A DNA stretch of 64,000 bases from Butyrivibrio sp. (GTDB taxonomy: Bacteria > Bacillota > Clostridia > Lachnospirales > Lachnospiraceae): assembly GCA_015056625.1 (NCBI GenBank), contig SVFY01000004.1, forward strand, positions 124,001-188,000. The letters run 5' to 3'. Every line of letters starts with the position of its first letter. The stretch's first letter is position 1. The notes beneath the pieces are model-generated. The model saw only the letters and a list, made by a program, of their open reading frames with translations. It had not been told where the DNA came from and did not search any database. The translations under genes and the position numbers were made by a program. Shown here piece after piece: positions 53,183 through 61,476 of this stretch.

Positions 53183-54379
53183 TCATTCCAAAGAGTTCTT
53201 TAACCAGTCCAGCGAATACTCCCTTAATTCCACTAACCTGCTTTCCAAGTCTTGGTAATCAATCGGTTTCTCCAATACTTTTATCGCCTCGTCAAGATCA
53301 TGTATCTTTCTATCCCTAAGGTCAAAAGTAGCGAGGATATCATTTATTCTTGAATTAAATGACACTCTAGACTCCTTCTCTCGTTCAATGGCCAAAAACT
53401 CTTTTCCCATTACTATTGACATTGCAATACCATGAAAAGAATCAGTAATGACCAAACTAGAATTAAGTACTGTCTCTACAAATTCTCTAGGATCAATCGT
53501 GTCAACATAATCTGCTTCAAAGCCATCATCAACGTCACAGTATCTGCCGTTGGCGTATCTTAATACTTTTAATCTTTGTCCTTTTTTTTCCGAAATCTTT
53601 CTCGAGATTAATCTGCTTTTTTTATCCCTACCTAGGAAATAACAAAAAATATATTCTTCATTCTTTTCTTGTATCTCAAAAAGATCCAACCAGTCTTTAC
53701 TAGAAATCAGCATGGTTGGGTCTAGCACCGAGGCCACTTCCTTCTCGCTAAGTCTTTCTATTTTGGAAGCCATGCTTTTTTCTCTGACAGATAATCTGTC
53801 AAAGCCAGCTAGGTCGCGCCTGACTTCTTTTTCAAACCTATGAGGTAGCTTTGAAACTCCGGTACTTGCTGCGTATGCTATCTTTCTTCCATTCCTTACA
53901 AAATCAAGAAAAAAAACTTTATCATTTTGAAATAACACGCGCTCAGGTAACCAGATTATGTCACTTCCAACCACAAATGCATCATACTTACCATTTATTG
54001 AAGAGATGGTATTTGAATAATATATTGTTTTTGTATGAGGTATCCCTTCTGAAAAAAGCAGAATCTTTTTGTTTCTTTCCTGGACAATTTCATCGCACTC
54101 GACTCTTTTTTTCTTGTTAATCTTGAACCCATTTTTGATCCAAAGCTTTATCAGATCTATCTTTTCGTCAAAACTTCTTGCACAAAAATAATATAATGAC
54201 TTTTGAATTTTTTGTTTTTGGGAAATGATAAATTTGTACTGAATCTGTTCACATCCATAACCAAAACTGCTAATGATCTTTTGCAACGCGTAAGCTTGCA
54301 GCACTCCACCATAATTTGTGTTACCATTGTAATCTGTTAATATACCTATTTTTTTAATAGAATTACTTTTACCCTTCAT
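53183..54379 (-). CDS. Polysaccharide pyruvyl transferase family protein
   Basis: A 398-aa protein of the PF04230 fold (CsaB/WcaK type), which adds a pyruvyl ketal from PEP to a sugar. Start KIGILTDYNGNTNYGGVLQAYALQ, middle DAFVVGSDIIWLPERV and YAASTGVSKLP, C-terminal VLNSSLVITDSFHGIAMSIVMGKEF (key part TDSFHGIAMS). Downstream in the operon is the Fe-S FrhB-like partner. Confidence 0.9.
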   Translation of the reverse strand: MKGKSNSIKKIGILTDYNGNTNYGGVLQAYALQKIISSFGYGCEQIQYKFIISQKQKIQKSLYYFCARSFDEKIDLIKLWIKNGFKINKKKRVECDEIVQERNKKILLFSEGIPHTKTIYYSNTISSINGKYDAFVVGSDIIWLPERVLFQNDKVFFLDFVRNGRKIAYAASTGVSKLPHRFEKEVRRDLAGFDRLSVREKSMASKIERLSEKEVASVLDPTMLISSKDWLDLFEIQEKNEEYIFCYFLGRDKKSRLISRKISEKKGQRLKVLRYANGRYCDVDDGFEADYVDTIDPREFVETVLNSSLVITDSFHGIAMSIVMGKEFLAIEREKESRVSFNSRINDILATFDLRDRKIHDLDEAIKVLEKPIDYQDLESRLVELREYSLDWLKNSLE

Positions 54380-54382
54380 AGC

Positions 54383-55657
54383 CTAACAAACTCCAATCAA
54401 GGTTTTCTTACTATAATCTACAAGTGTATTGGCATGATACATAAGCGGAAGAATAATAATGTACTTGTATGATAGGAATGGTCCTTCAATCGAGCTCATG
54501 ATCATGAGCGTTGCAAATGCTCCAAAGCACCATAAAGTGAGTCTCTCATCTGTACAATAACTCAAGGAATCCATACTCAAAATGTGAATGATCATCATGA
54601 CTATTATTCCAATTATCCCTGCTTTCAAGGCCACATCCAGATACCCATTATGGGCGTACCAAGGTACATTAAGATAGGTTGAGGCTACGGATGATACACT
54701 TTTCCCGAGAATTGGAGATTCTACTATCTGTCTTATTGCTCCATTCCAGATTACTTGTCTTACATTTACCGAATGAGCTTTTTTAAAGTATTTTTGTACA
54801 ACATCTGAAAACTTCGAAATAATTGCCTCGCTGAAAAGAAGAAGTAGCTGGAAAAGCATGATTACGACATATGCCATTTTCATAAGCATACGCTTATTTC
54901 CACTGTTAACATATGCATTTTTTCTAGAAGTAAGTTTCCTTCCTGTAAGCAACAGGGCCACTAGTGTAGTCATCATTACACAGCAGGCTATACCCAAAGT
55001 GCATCTTACGTGCAACATTTCAAACCAGAACAAGATAATAAACAAATATTCCATAATACCCAGTCTCTTATTGAATATTATTGCCTTTACGCCAATAAGA
55101 ACAATTGCAGTATAATAGTAACCAGTCATTGTGTTCTTGGTTCCGAGAAAATAGACTGACTCACTAAAAGCGCTCCAAGTATAATTCATATTTCTATATA
55201 AGCCATCCGGGTATATAAATGTGAGAACAAAATTGAAAATACAAAGAATATAGAGATTAGTGTAAATACCATCTATCAGTGCTTTTGGATCGCGAATTAT
55301 CCCGCATTCTACCATACAAACCATTCCTATCATTGGAATAGTCTTTCCCAAGATATATCGAAATGTTTCAACGATTTTCCAGTTAACTACCCCTGAAAGG
55401 ACAAAGACAACAGCAAGCGCAACAAAGCCCCAAAGCAATCCTTGCTGTCTTTTTCCTCTTCTTGTTAAGATGTAGTATTCTGTAATGATATAGAACGAAA
55501 AAAGAATTGTCAGATAGTCAACAAATCTTCCAACCTGCCATATAGCTCCGGGCATACCATACGTACTATCAGGGAAAAAGAAAAGAATCGTTCCCCAAAA
55601 TGAAACCAAGGCCACTTTATTAATTGATATGGCAATTGTTCTTATCTCAGTATTCAT
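54383..55657 (-). CDS. O-antigen polymerase-like membrane protein (Wzy)
   Basis: A 424-aa protein with about ten or more helices and a large extracytoplasmic loop, low sequence conservation, and the closing segment SVSSVASTYLNVPWYAHNGYLDVALKAGI typical of the Wzy_C/O-antigen ligase region (HNGYLDV). It probably polymerises the flipped repeat units. Assigned from topology and cluster context. Confidence 0.8.
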   Translation of the reverse strand: MNTEIRTIAISINKVALVSFWGTILFFFPDSTYGMPGAIWQVGRFVDYLTILFSFYIITEYYILTRRGKRQQGLLWGFVALAVVFVLSGVVNWKIVETFRYILGKTIPMIGMVCMVECGIIRDPKALIDGIYTNLYILCIFNFVLTFIYPDGLYRNMNYTWSAFSESVYFLGTKNTMTGYYYTAIVLIGVKAIIFNKRLGIMEYLFIILFWFEMLHVRCTLGIACCVMMTTLVALLLTGRKLTSRKNAYVNSGNKRMLMKMAYVVIMLFQLLLLFSEAIISKFSDVVQKYFKKAHSVNVRQVIWNGAIRQIVESPILGKSVSSVASTYLNVPWYAHNGYLDVALKAGIIGIIVMMIIHILSMDSLSYCTDERLTLWCFGAFATLMIMSSIEGPFLSYKYIIILPLMYHANTLVDYSKKTLIGVC

Positions 55658-55682
55658 CCGAATAAATAAACCTCAATCATTG

Positions 55683-56807
55683 TCAACGCGAAATAGATTC
55701 GCTATTGTTTATCTCATTTCTAAGAATATTTCCAAACATTTCAGCCACATTCCCAATATCAAAAAAAGCTGCTTTTTCTGCATCAACGTCTACATCAGTA
55801 TCCATGTTTGATAGAATTTCCTGGGCCCATTTGCCTGACTTGAGTTGTAATGGCAAGAAATGCAGATAATCTGAAAACTTCACTTCACAAGGAACAGCGT
55901 CTGATGCATAAGCTTTTAAGTGCATGGCCTGTGCCTCAATCAAAGTCATGCCAAAACCTTCATAAAGAGATGGAAGAACCATGCAGTCTGATACCATCAT
56001 CATTTTCCTTATATCCTTAGTGTTTCCGCACGCAATTACGGACGTTTCCAAATGCAATCTTCTTATTTTGTTTTGAATAGCTTCTCTTCTTTTACTGCTT
56101 CCATCTCCAACCAACAGCAAAACACTCTTTTGTTCAAGTTTCTTTATCTCATAAAAGATATCCAGCAATTTCTCATGATTCTTTACTTTTTCGAACTTTC
56201 CTATGTGCAGTACAACAAATAAGTCATCAACGCCCATTTGTTTCCGCATCTCTTCTCTCTCTCTTTTATCATACAAAAACTGACTAAAATCAATTCCGTT
56301 AGGAAGTATAGTCACCTGGTTCAAGTATTTTTTTCCATAGACCCACTGTGCAGCTCTTTTAGAAACAGCAAGACGTTTGGTCGCGGTTTTTTGAAAAAAC
56401 AACTTAAAAACGTTATTGGCCAATACTTTCCACTTGTTTGAAAGCCCCGCGCATTCGCACCTGGTTATCCTTGTACGTACTCCAGAGTTTTCTGCCGCTA
56501 GCACATACAAAAAATCAACCGCATGATTTATGGCAAAATAGACTGTTTCAACATCATTTTGCTTTATAAATTGCTTGAACCTGCTAATACCTAATTTAAA
56601 TCTGATTATTGGATTATCAATTCTTTCATCAATAAGCACTGTATATTCAATCTGAGCTAACTCATTGTCAAAAAAATCTGTAAGCTTATTGACCATCACT
56701 ATGTGAAAGCTGAGATTGTCAGCATGCATTCTTGATAAAATATTAAACAAAGAAGTCTGTACACCGCCAACGTCAAATTTATCAATCCAGATATAAACTC
56801 TTTTCAT
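55683..56807 (-). CDS. Family 4 glycosyltransferase
   Basis: A 374-aa GT-B enzyme: FDVGGVQTSLFNILSRM at the acceptor end, VVLHIGKFEKVKNHEKLLDIF, LLVGDGSSKRREAIQNKI and the C-terminal E-x7-E signature in LPSLYEGFGMTLIEAQAM. ATG 56807 follows AAGGA; the track's longer reading starts upstream of it. Adds a sugar to the glycan repeat. Confidence 0.9.
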   Translation of the reverse strand: MKRVYIWIDKFDVGGVQTSLFNILSRMHADNLSFHIVMVNKLTDFFDNELAQIEYTVLIDERIDNPIIRFKLGISRFKQFIKQNDVETVYFAINHAVDFLYVLAAENSGVRTRITRCECAGLSNKWKVLANNVFKLFFQKTATKRLAVSKRAAQWVYGKKYLNQVTILPNGIDFSQFLYDKREREEMRKQMGVDDLFVVLHIGKFEKVKNHEKLLDIFYEIKKLEQKSVLLLVGDGSSKRREAIQNKIRRLHLETSVIACGNTKDIRKMMMVSDCMVLPSLYEGFGMTLIEAQAMHLKAYASDAVPCEVKFSDYLHFLPLQLKSGKWAQEILSNMDTDVDVDAEKAAFFDIGNVAEMFGNILRNEINNSESISR

Positions 56808-56831
56808 GAAAGTCCTTTGCTTAATCCACAA

Positions 56832-58304
56832 TCACAAATTTGGTTTTCTAAAAAGAAACTCCTTAAACCTTCCAAACGCCTTCAGACTTCTCTTCATATC
56901 ATCAATGCTTTTAACACTCATCACAATCCTATGCCCGATATACCAAGGTCTTAAATAAAACTTTCTTCTACAGTAATTACAGAACTCCACTAGTTCATCA
57001 GCAGAAATGTCATCTATGTGCATGCTAGTATTGTGATTGCCATCTTCTTTAAGATAATCTGTATATTTACCACTTAGATATCCCTGAGACACTGCCCAAT
57101 CGTAGGCTTCTGTACCAGGAAATGGCATTAACGGATAGAACTGTGCAGTGTCTAATTTCAAAGTCAAAGCCACTTTCAATGTCTCTTTCATAGTTTCTCG
57201 GGTTTCACCCTTATTTCCGACTATGAAGCAACCATGAACCTGCATTCCAGCTTTTCTGGCATTATCTACAAACGGCTTAAACTGTTCTACTTTTGTGCCT
57301 TTTTTAATGTTATTGAGGATCTGCTGACTTCCACTTTCAAAGCCTGGCAGCAATAGTCTGCATCCAGCTTTCTTCATTTCTACCATTGTCTCATAATCCA
57401 AGGTCACACGAGAATTGCACATCCAACGGATCTTTTTATTTATCCCTTTTGCTCTTATCAGTGAGCAAAACTCTTTTACCCTGTTAACATCAGCAGTAAA
57501 AGTATCATCTTCAATTACAACTTCCTTAACCTCCGGAAAATTTGTAACAATATACTCAAACTCTTCGACTATGTTCTTAGGGCTTCTATATCTATAAGTG
57601 TGCCCATGCATCGTCTGAGGATATAGGCAGAAATTGCAATAGAACGGGCATCCTCTACCTGTAAAAATCTGAATTTCCGGATATGTTGCCACTGGTTGAA
57701 AATAATCTTTAACGTCAAGATGCTTTTTAATAAACTCTGATGCAAAAGGAACGCTATCCATATCTGTGATATATGGCATGTCCTCATTGTTTACTATTTC
57801 ACCGTTGTTATTTCTATAGGATATTCCTCTGACCTTAGTCCAATCGGCTCCACTTTTTAACGCATCGGCAATCTCATTTACGCTGAGATCATATTCCTTT
57901 CTCGCTACTGCATCTATTGCAGAAGACATCTTCAGAGTTTCTTCTGCTCTCACAGAAACATGCGTACCAACCAGCATTACAATAGCTTCCGGGTACTTGC
58001 TTTTTATATTTGCAGCAAAGGATGTATCATTATAGATAGATGGTGTTGTTGAATCTACGACAAACAGTTTTACACCTTCTGCTTTAGAAGCAATCTTTTC
58101 CCAAGCATCTCGTTCAGAAAGCTGCTTAGCAGGCGCATCAAGAAATTCAACCTGATATCCCTGTTTCTCCAACCGAGCTGCAGCATAAATAAGCCAAAGA
58201 GGATAGTAAAAACACCCAGACTTTGTAATAGCTGGACTTCTCTGTTCCCTAGAAAATTTTCCGTATTCAGATTTAAATGGTGGATTAACAAAGAATACTT
58301 TCAT
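56832..58304 (-). CDS. B12-binding radical SAM protein in the glycan cluster
   Basis: A 490-aa protein: N-terminal cobalamin-binding-like domain (FVNPPFKSEYG, VVDSTTPSIYND, LVGTHVSVRAEETL; ~1-150) and a radical SAM core with GRGCPFYCNFCLYPQ (C-x3-C-x2-C, ~228), followed by PKNIVEEFEYI, DDTFTADVNRVKEFC and GFESGSQQILNNIKKG. Members of this architecture methylate or rearrange unactivated carbons. In this operon it may modify the glycan or its lipid; substrate unknown. Confidence 0.87.
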   Translation of the reverse strand: MKVFFVNPPFKSEYGKFSREQRSPAITKSGCFYYPLWLIYAAARLEKQGYQVEFLDAPAKQLSERDAWEKIASKAEGVKLFVVDSTTPSIYNDTSFAANIKSKYPEAIVMLVGTHVSVRAEETLKMSSAIDAVARKEYDLSVNEIADALKSGADWTKVRGISYRNNNGEIVNNEDMPYITDMDSVPFASEFIKKHLDVKDYFQPVATYPEIQIFTGRGCPFYCNFCLYPQTMHGHTYRYRSPKNIVEEFEYIVTNFPEVKEVVIEDDTFTADVNRVKEFCSLIRAKGINKKIRWMCNSRVTLDYETMVEMKKAGCRLLLPGFESGSQQILNNIKKGTKVEQFKPFVDNARKAGMQVHGCFIVGNKGETRETMKETLKVALTLKLDTAQFYPLMPFPGTEAYDWAVSQGYLSGKYTDYLKEDGNHNTSMHIDDISADELVEFCNYCRRKFYLRPWYIGHRIVMSVKSIDDMKRSLKAFGRFKEFLFRKPNL

Positions 58305-58312
58305 CTATTTCC

Positions 58313-59374
58313 TCATCTGGCACTTTTTAGCTTATGGAATAACACTGGATTTTTACTTCTAATGGCATAAATCGTATAACCCATCAAATATGCTCCAGGT
58401 GTCCAATTCCACTTTATTGGTAAAACAAAGATTCTCATCTTCTTAGATCTGCATCTTGCATACTGTATAGCTTCTCGTGTATCAGGATGTTGTACCATAT
58501 ATTTGATTCTTTGGTACTTTTCTTTTGTACTAAGAAGCTTTCCTGCATGGAATACATTTTCTATACATCCAGCAATCCTTTCAATGAACTCTCGGCTAGT
58601 GTACTCTCTGGATTTCTCGTTCCACATATCAAGCGCTTTGTAATGAGCCTTGAATTCGTTATATTCTTTATTCCTTATAACAAAAGAATCATCCCTGTAT
58701 TTCTCAGTAGTTGAACCAACGCGCTCTCTGACGTAGTAATACAAGCATTCATCAGTAAAAGCAATACTGCTACAGTTTTCAATAAACTGCCTGTTGAACA
58801 CACGATCTTCAGTATATACATGCCCATCCCGGTATCGTAAGCTCTTTTCTCTGATCAGATCCATTCTATAGAGCTTGTTCCACACATTAGAAAGTAAATC
58901 TGAATCCCACATGTCTACTAAATGTTCTTTAACTTCTGCCTGAGTCTTGTAGCAGGATGTCGGATAGAACTTTTCTTCCAGATATGTTGTCTCCCCATTA
59001 TCTTTTTCCAACTTAAAGAAAAATCCACATACACCCATATCTGCATGTGTGGAATTCATAAGATCAACCATTTTCCCGTACATATCTGATTTGATTTCAT
59101 CATCACAATCCAGGAATGTGATGTATGTACCTGAAGCGACATCCAGTCCGGCATTTCTTGCAGATGCAGTTCCGCCATTTGTTTTATGAATAACCCTTAC
59201 CTTCGAATCCAGATTAGAGATGTCATCAAGAATAATTGGCGAATCATCAATAGAACCGTCATCAACAAAAATAGCTTCCCAGTCCGTAAATGATTGGGAA
59301 GCTATACCTTCATAGCATTGTCGTATATATTTTCCCCCATTATAGACCGGAATTACGATAGATAATTCTGGCAT
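58313..59374 (-). CDS. Family 2 glycosyltransferase
   Basis: A 353-aa GT-A enzyme: ELSIVIPVYNGGKYIRQC, VDDGSIDDSPIIL, GGTASARNAGLDVASG and FLDCDDEI (D-x-D-type ~90). Directly downstream of the initiating sugar transferase, so it could add the second sugar. C-terminal half has no membrane segments. Confidence 0.9.
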   Translation of the reverse strand: MPELSIVIPVYNGGKYIRQCYEGIASQSFTDWEAIFVDDGSIDDSPIILDDISNLDSKVRVIHKTNGGTASARNAGLDVASGTYITFLDCDDEIKSDMYGKMVDLMNSTHADMGVCGFFFKLEKDNGETTYLEEKFYPTSCYKTQAEVKEHLVDMWDSDLLSNVWNKLYRMDLIREKSLRYRDGHVYTEDRVFNRQFIENCSSIAFTDECLYYYVRERVGSTTEKYRDDSFVIRNKEYNEFKAHYKALDMWNEKSREYTSREFIERIAGCIENVFHAGKLLSTKEKYQRIKYMVQHPDTREAIQYARCRSKKMRIFVLPIKWNWTPGAYLMGYTIYAIRSKNPVLFHKLKSAR

Positions 59375-59400
59375 ACAAAACTTTCTCCCTTTACTCTTTG

Positions 59401-60114
59401 TTAATAAGCACCGTCCCCCGCAGCAAGCGCTCTGAATGTCATTACGATAAGACCAATATCGGTCGCTACACTTCTCTTTTCAAGATACTTCTGATCAAGT
59501 TCCATCCACTCTTCAAACGGAACCTCTGTCCTGCCCATTACCTGCCAGTAACAGGTAAGTCCAGGCTTGACTAAATGTCTGGTGTTCTGATAATCAGTCA
59601 TCTGATCTGTTTCATATACAGGAAGAGGTCTTGGACCCACAACAGACATCTCGCCCTTTAATATATTGAGGAGCTGAGGAAGTTCATCGATACTTGTTCG
59701 TCTAAGGAACTTGCCTATATGCGTGATCCTGGGATCCTCTTTCATCTTGAAAGCAGGACCATCCAGCTCATTCTGCTCAAGAAGGAACTTGTGCATTTCT
59801 GCAGCATTCTCACACATTGTCCTGAATTTATACATTTTGAACGGCTTATTGTTGAGTCCTGTTCTCTCCTGTATAAAGAAAATCGGACCACCATCTTCAC
59901 GTTTTATCAAAATTGCAACAACAAGAAATAGTGGTGCTAATACTATTAGTCCCACAATTGAAGCAACAATATCAAAGATGCGTTTTATTACCTGATAAAC
60001 GTGTTTCTTTTTAATTACGACTGTAGCATCGGTAATCTCCCTGGTTTCATTGTCACTGGATATTGCAACCGCTTCTCCGTTTACAACCAGGTCTTTTCCT
60101 AACTCTACCTGCAT
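59401..60114 (-). CDS. Initiating undecaprenyl-phosphate sugar transferase (bacterial sugar transferase, PF02397)
   Basis: Transfers a sugar-1-phosphate to undecaprenyl phosphate, starting the repeat unit. The 237-aa protein has one membrane helix (IFDIVASIVGLIVLAPLFLVVAILI) then the conserved core FFIQERTGLNNKPFKMYKFRTMCENA, LRRTSIDELPQLLNILKGEMSVVGPRPLPVYE and WQVMGRTEV, VKPGLTCYW. Short monofunctional type (no N-terminal half of WbaP). The start at 60114 has GGGG upstream; 60129 is the alternative. First gene of the operon behind the tandem promoters. Confidence 0.92.
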   Translation of the reverse strand: MQVELGKDLVVNGEAVAISSDNETREITDATVVIKKKHVYQVIKRIFDIVASIVGLIVLAPLFLVVAILIKREDGGPIFFIQERTGLNNKPFKMYKFRTMCENAAEMHKFLLEQNELDGPAFKMKEDPRITHIGKFLRRTSIDELPQLLNILKGEMSVVGPRPLPVYETDQMTDYQNTRHLVKPGLTCYWQVMGRTEVPFEEWMELDQKYLEKRSVATDIGLIVMTFRALAAGDGAY

Positions 60115-60164
60115 TCTGTGCCCCCACATGAGATATTTACTGCCATCGCAGTACGTTTATTAAT

Positions 60165-60191
60165 ATATCGGCAGGATTTATGCACAATTTA
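60165..60191 (-). promoter_or_regulatory. Sigma-D (sigma-28/FliA-type) promoter of the polysaccharide operon
   Basis: TAAA (60188-60191), 15 nt, GCCGATAT (60165-60172) on the minus strand matches the Bacillus sigma-D consensus exactly. Start near 60158. Confidence 0.7.
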
Positions 60192-60216
60192 GCACACAAA
60201 CACATATATATAGTTA

Positions 60217-60245
60217 ATTATAATCTATATATTGATATTTGTCAT
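60217..60245 (-). promoter_or_regulatory. Upstream sigma-A-type promoter of the polysaccharide operon
   Basis: -35 ATGACA (60240-60245), 17 nt, -10 TATAAT (60217-60222). A leader hairpin ACTGC-GATG-GCAGT lies at about 60139-60152. Confidence 0.6.
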
Positions 60246-60290
60246 AAAAAAAAGCATAGATTTTGTGGTATCCATGCTTTTTTATAAAAA
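60245..60290 (-). terminator. Terminator after the XRE-like ORF
   Basis: AAAGCATGGAT and ATCTATGCTTT form a stem flanked by A/T runs on both sides; on the minus strand a run of eight Ts follows. Confidence 0.75.
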
Positions 60291-60291
60291 T

Positions 60292-60468
60292 TTAAGTTTT
60301 TAAATTGTTTCTGATTTTTCTACAAGCTCTTTTTTGCGTTATCTTCTGTTCTATCTTGGCAATAATTTGCTTTCGCTTGATCTGATATTCATGCTCAGTA
60401 TCTTCCCATACTTTAGCAAACTCTTGGTCCATTAATTGTTTTTCTAAAAGTTCCTCTATATCACTCAT
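60292..60468 (-). CDS. Truncated XRE antitoxin-like protein (58 aa)
   Basis: Reads MSDIEELLEKQLMDQEFAKV then WEDTEHEYQIKRKQIIAKIE, QKITQKRACRKIRNNLKT. The EFAKVWEDTEHEYQIKRKQIIAKIEQKITQ pattern (in pieces) matches the N-terminus of antitoxins of the HigA2/XRE type just before the helix-turn-helix, but the HTH proper is missing, so it is probably a truncated remnant. GGAGG lies 9 nt upstream. It sits 83 bp downstream of the XRE-Uma2 gene. Confidence 0.5.
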   Translation of the reverse strand: MSDIEELLEKQLMDQEFAKVWEDTEHEYQIKRKQIIAKIEQKITQKRACRKIRNNLKT

Positions 60469-60552
60469 CTCCTGAAGCCTCCTCCATAGTCTATCTAATA
60501 CTCTTTAGCTTTTCAGGACGCCTAGCTATACCTTCTGTGTTTTTCTGTTATG

Positions 60553-61389
60553 TCATTCATCTACTTCGTTTACTCTGATCTTCAGTTCCCCACAATAGAT
60601 GTAAACTGGTATCTCGTCCTCAAAACTATAGACATACGCCATCATTGGTTCGCCTTCTATATAGGTGGTGACTTTTTCTTTTTCCAGATCAATTATCCAG
60701 TACTCGCGGACGCCGCCGTCCATGTACTTGTGCATTTTCTTGCCATAGTCACGGCCTCTTGTGCTGGGGGAAGTAACCTCGATCACCCAGTCTGGAGGGC
60801 CAACAATTCCCATTTCATTCATTCTTGAATCATCACACAAGACCACAATGTCAGGCCCCACAAGGGTATAATCGTCCTCATCAATAAAAACGTTGACGCC
60901 GACGCTAAACATTCTGCACTTGCCATCGTTGCTGCGAATATAGTCGTCAATCTTCCTTCCAAGATTCTGAACAAGCATCTGGTGTCTCATGTTGGGATAC
61001 TCATTGATTATCAGATGGCCATCAATAAGTTCAATGCGTCTGTCCTCTCCAATCTCATCAAGCATCTGAGCGGTAACCTTACCCATATGTGCATTGTCAA
61101 GACCATGCTCTCTGCGATAGTTCTTTTCAAACTGGATCTGATCCACATCCTCGTCAGGATGATCCTTGATATAGGCAAGAATGGCATCCACATAAGCTCT
61201 GACCCTCGCAAGCATCTCCTCATGGGCCAGAACCCTGTCTATCTTATCAATGGTGAGGTAAGAAGGATTCCTGGTCTCCCCAGTAAAGATCTTGCTGACC
61301 GTACCAACCGGTAGTTCACACATCAAGGCAATCTGCGCAGTTGTAAGGCCCAGTGCCTTTTTCCGGAGTTTTAGCTCTTTTGCATCCAT
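60553..61389 (-). CDS. XRE HTH - Uma2 endonuclease-like fusion
   Basis: A 278-aa protein: N-terminal XRE helix-turn-helix (~5-60: LTTAQIALMCELPVGTVSKIFTGETRNPSY in pieces AQIALMCELPVGTVSKIF) and a C-terminal Uma2/DUF820 domain (~95-270) of the restriction-endonuclease fold with PDIVVLCDDSR, WVIEVTSPSTRGRDYGKKMHKY and GVREYWIIDLE, where Asp, Glu and Lys form the PD-(D/E)XK site. ATG 61389 follows AGGAGGT. Uma2 proteins are abundant in cyanobacteria and some Clostridia; their role is unknown. Likely self-regulated by the N-terminal HTH. Confidence 0.85.
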   Translation of the reverse strand: MDAKELKLRKKALGLTTAQIALMCELPVGTVSKIFTGETRNPSYLTIDKIDRVLAHEEMLARVRAYVDAILAYIKDHPDEDVDQIQFEKNYRREHGLDNAHMGKVTAQMLDEIGEDRRIELIDGHLIINEYPNMRHQMLVQNLGRKIDDYIRSNDGKCRMFSVGVNVFIDEDDYTLVGPDIVVLCDDSRMNEMGIVGPPDWVIEVTSPSTRGRDYGKKMHKYMDGGVREYWIIDLEKEKVTTYIEGEPMMAYVYSFEDEIPVYIYCGELKIRVNEVDE

Positions 61390-61394
61390 AAAAA

Positions 61395-61431
61395 GACCTC
61401 CTCTTTGCATTAATTATACAAAGAAGAGGTC
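61395..61431 (-). promoter_or_regulatory. Inverted-repeat operator over the -10 of the XRE-Uma2 gene
   Basis: GACCTCCTCTTTG (61395-61407) and CAAAGAAGAGGTC (61419-61431) match in 12 of 13 positions and enclose the -10 TATAAT (61413-61418); -35 TTGAAG lies at 61436-61441, 17 nt away. Confidence 0.7.
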
Positions 61432-61447
61432 TCTACTTCAACCAATT

Positions 61448-61465
61448 TTACCCGTATTCGGGTAA
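61448..61465. promoter_or_regulatory. Second palindrome upstream of the XRE-Uma2 promoter
   Basis: TTACCCG-TATT-CGGGTAA is a perfect 7-bp inverted repeat just upstream of the -35; a second operator or the end of the MCP transcript. Confidence 0.5.
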
Positions 61466-61476
61466 TTATTCTCATT

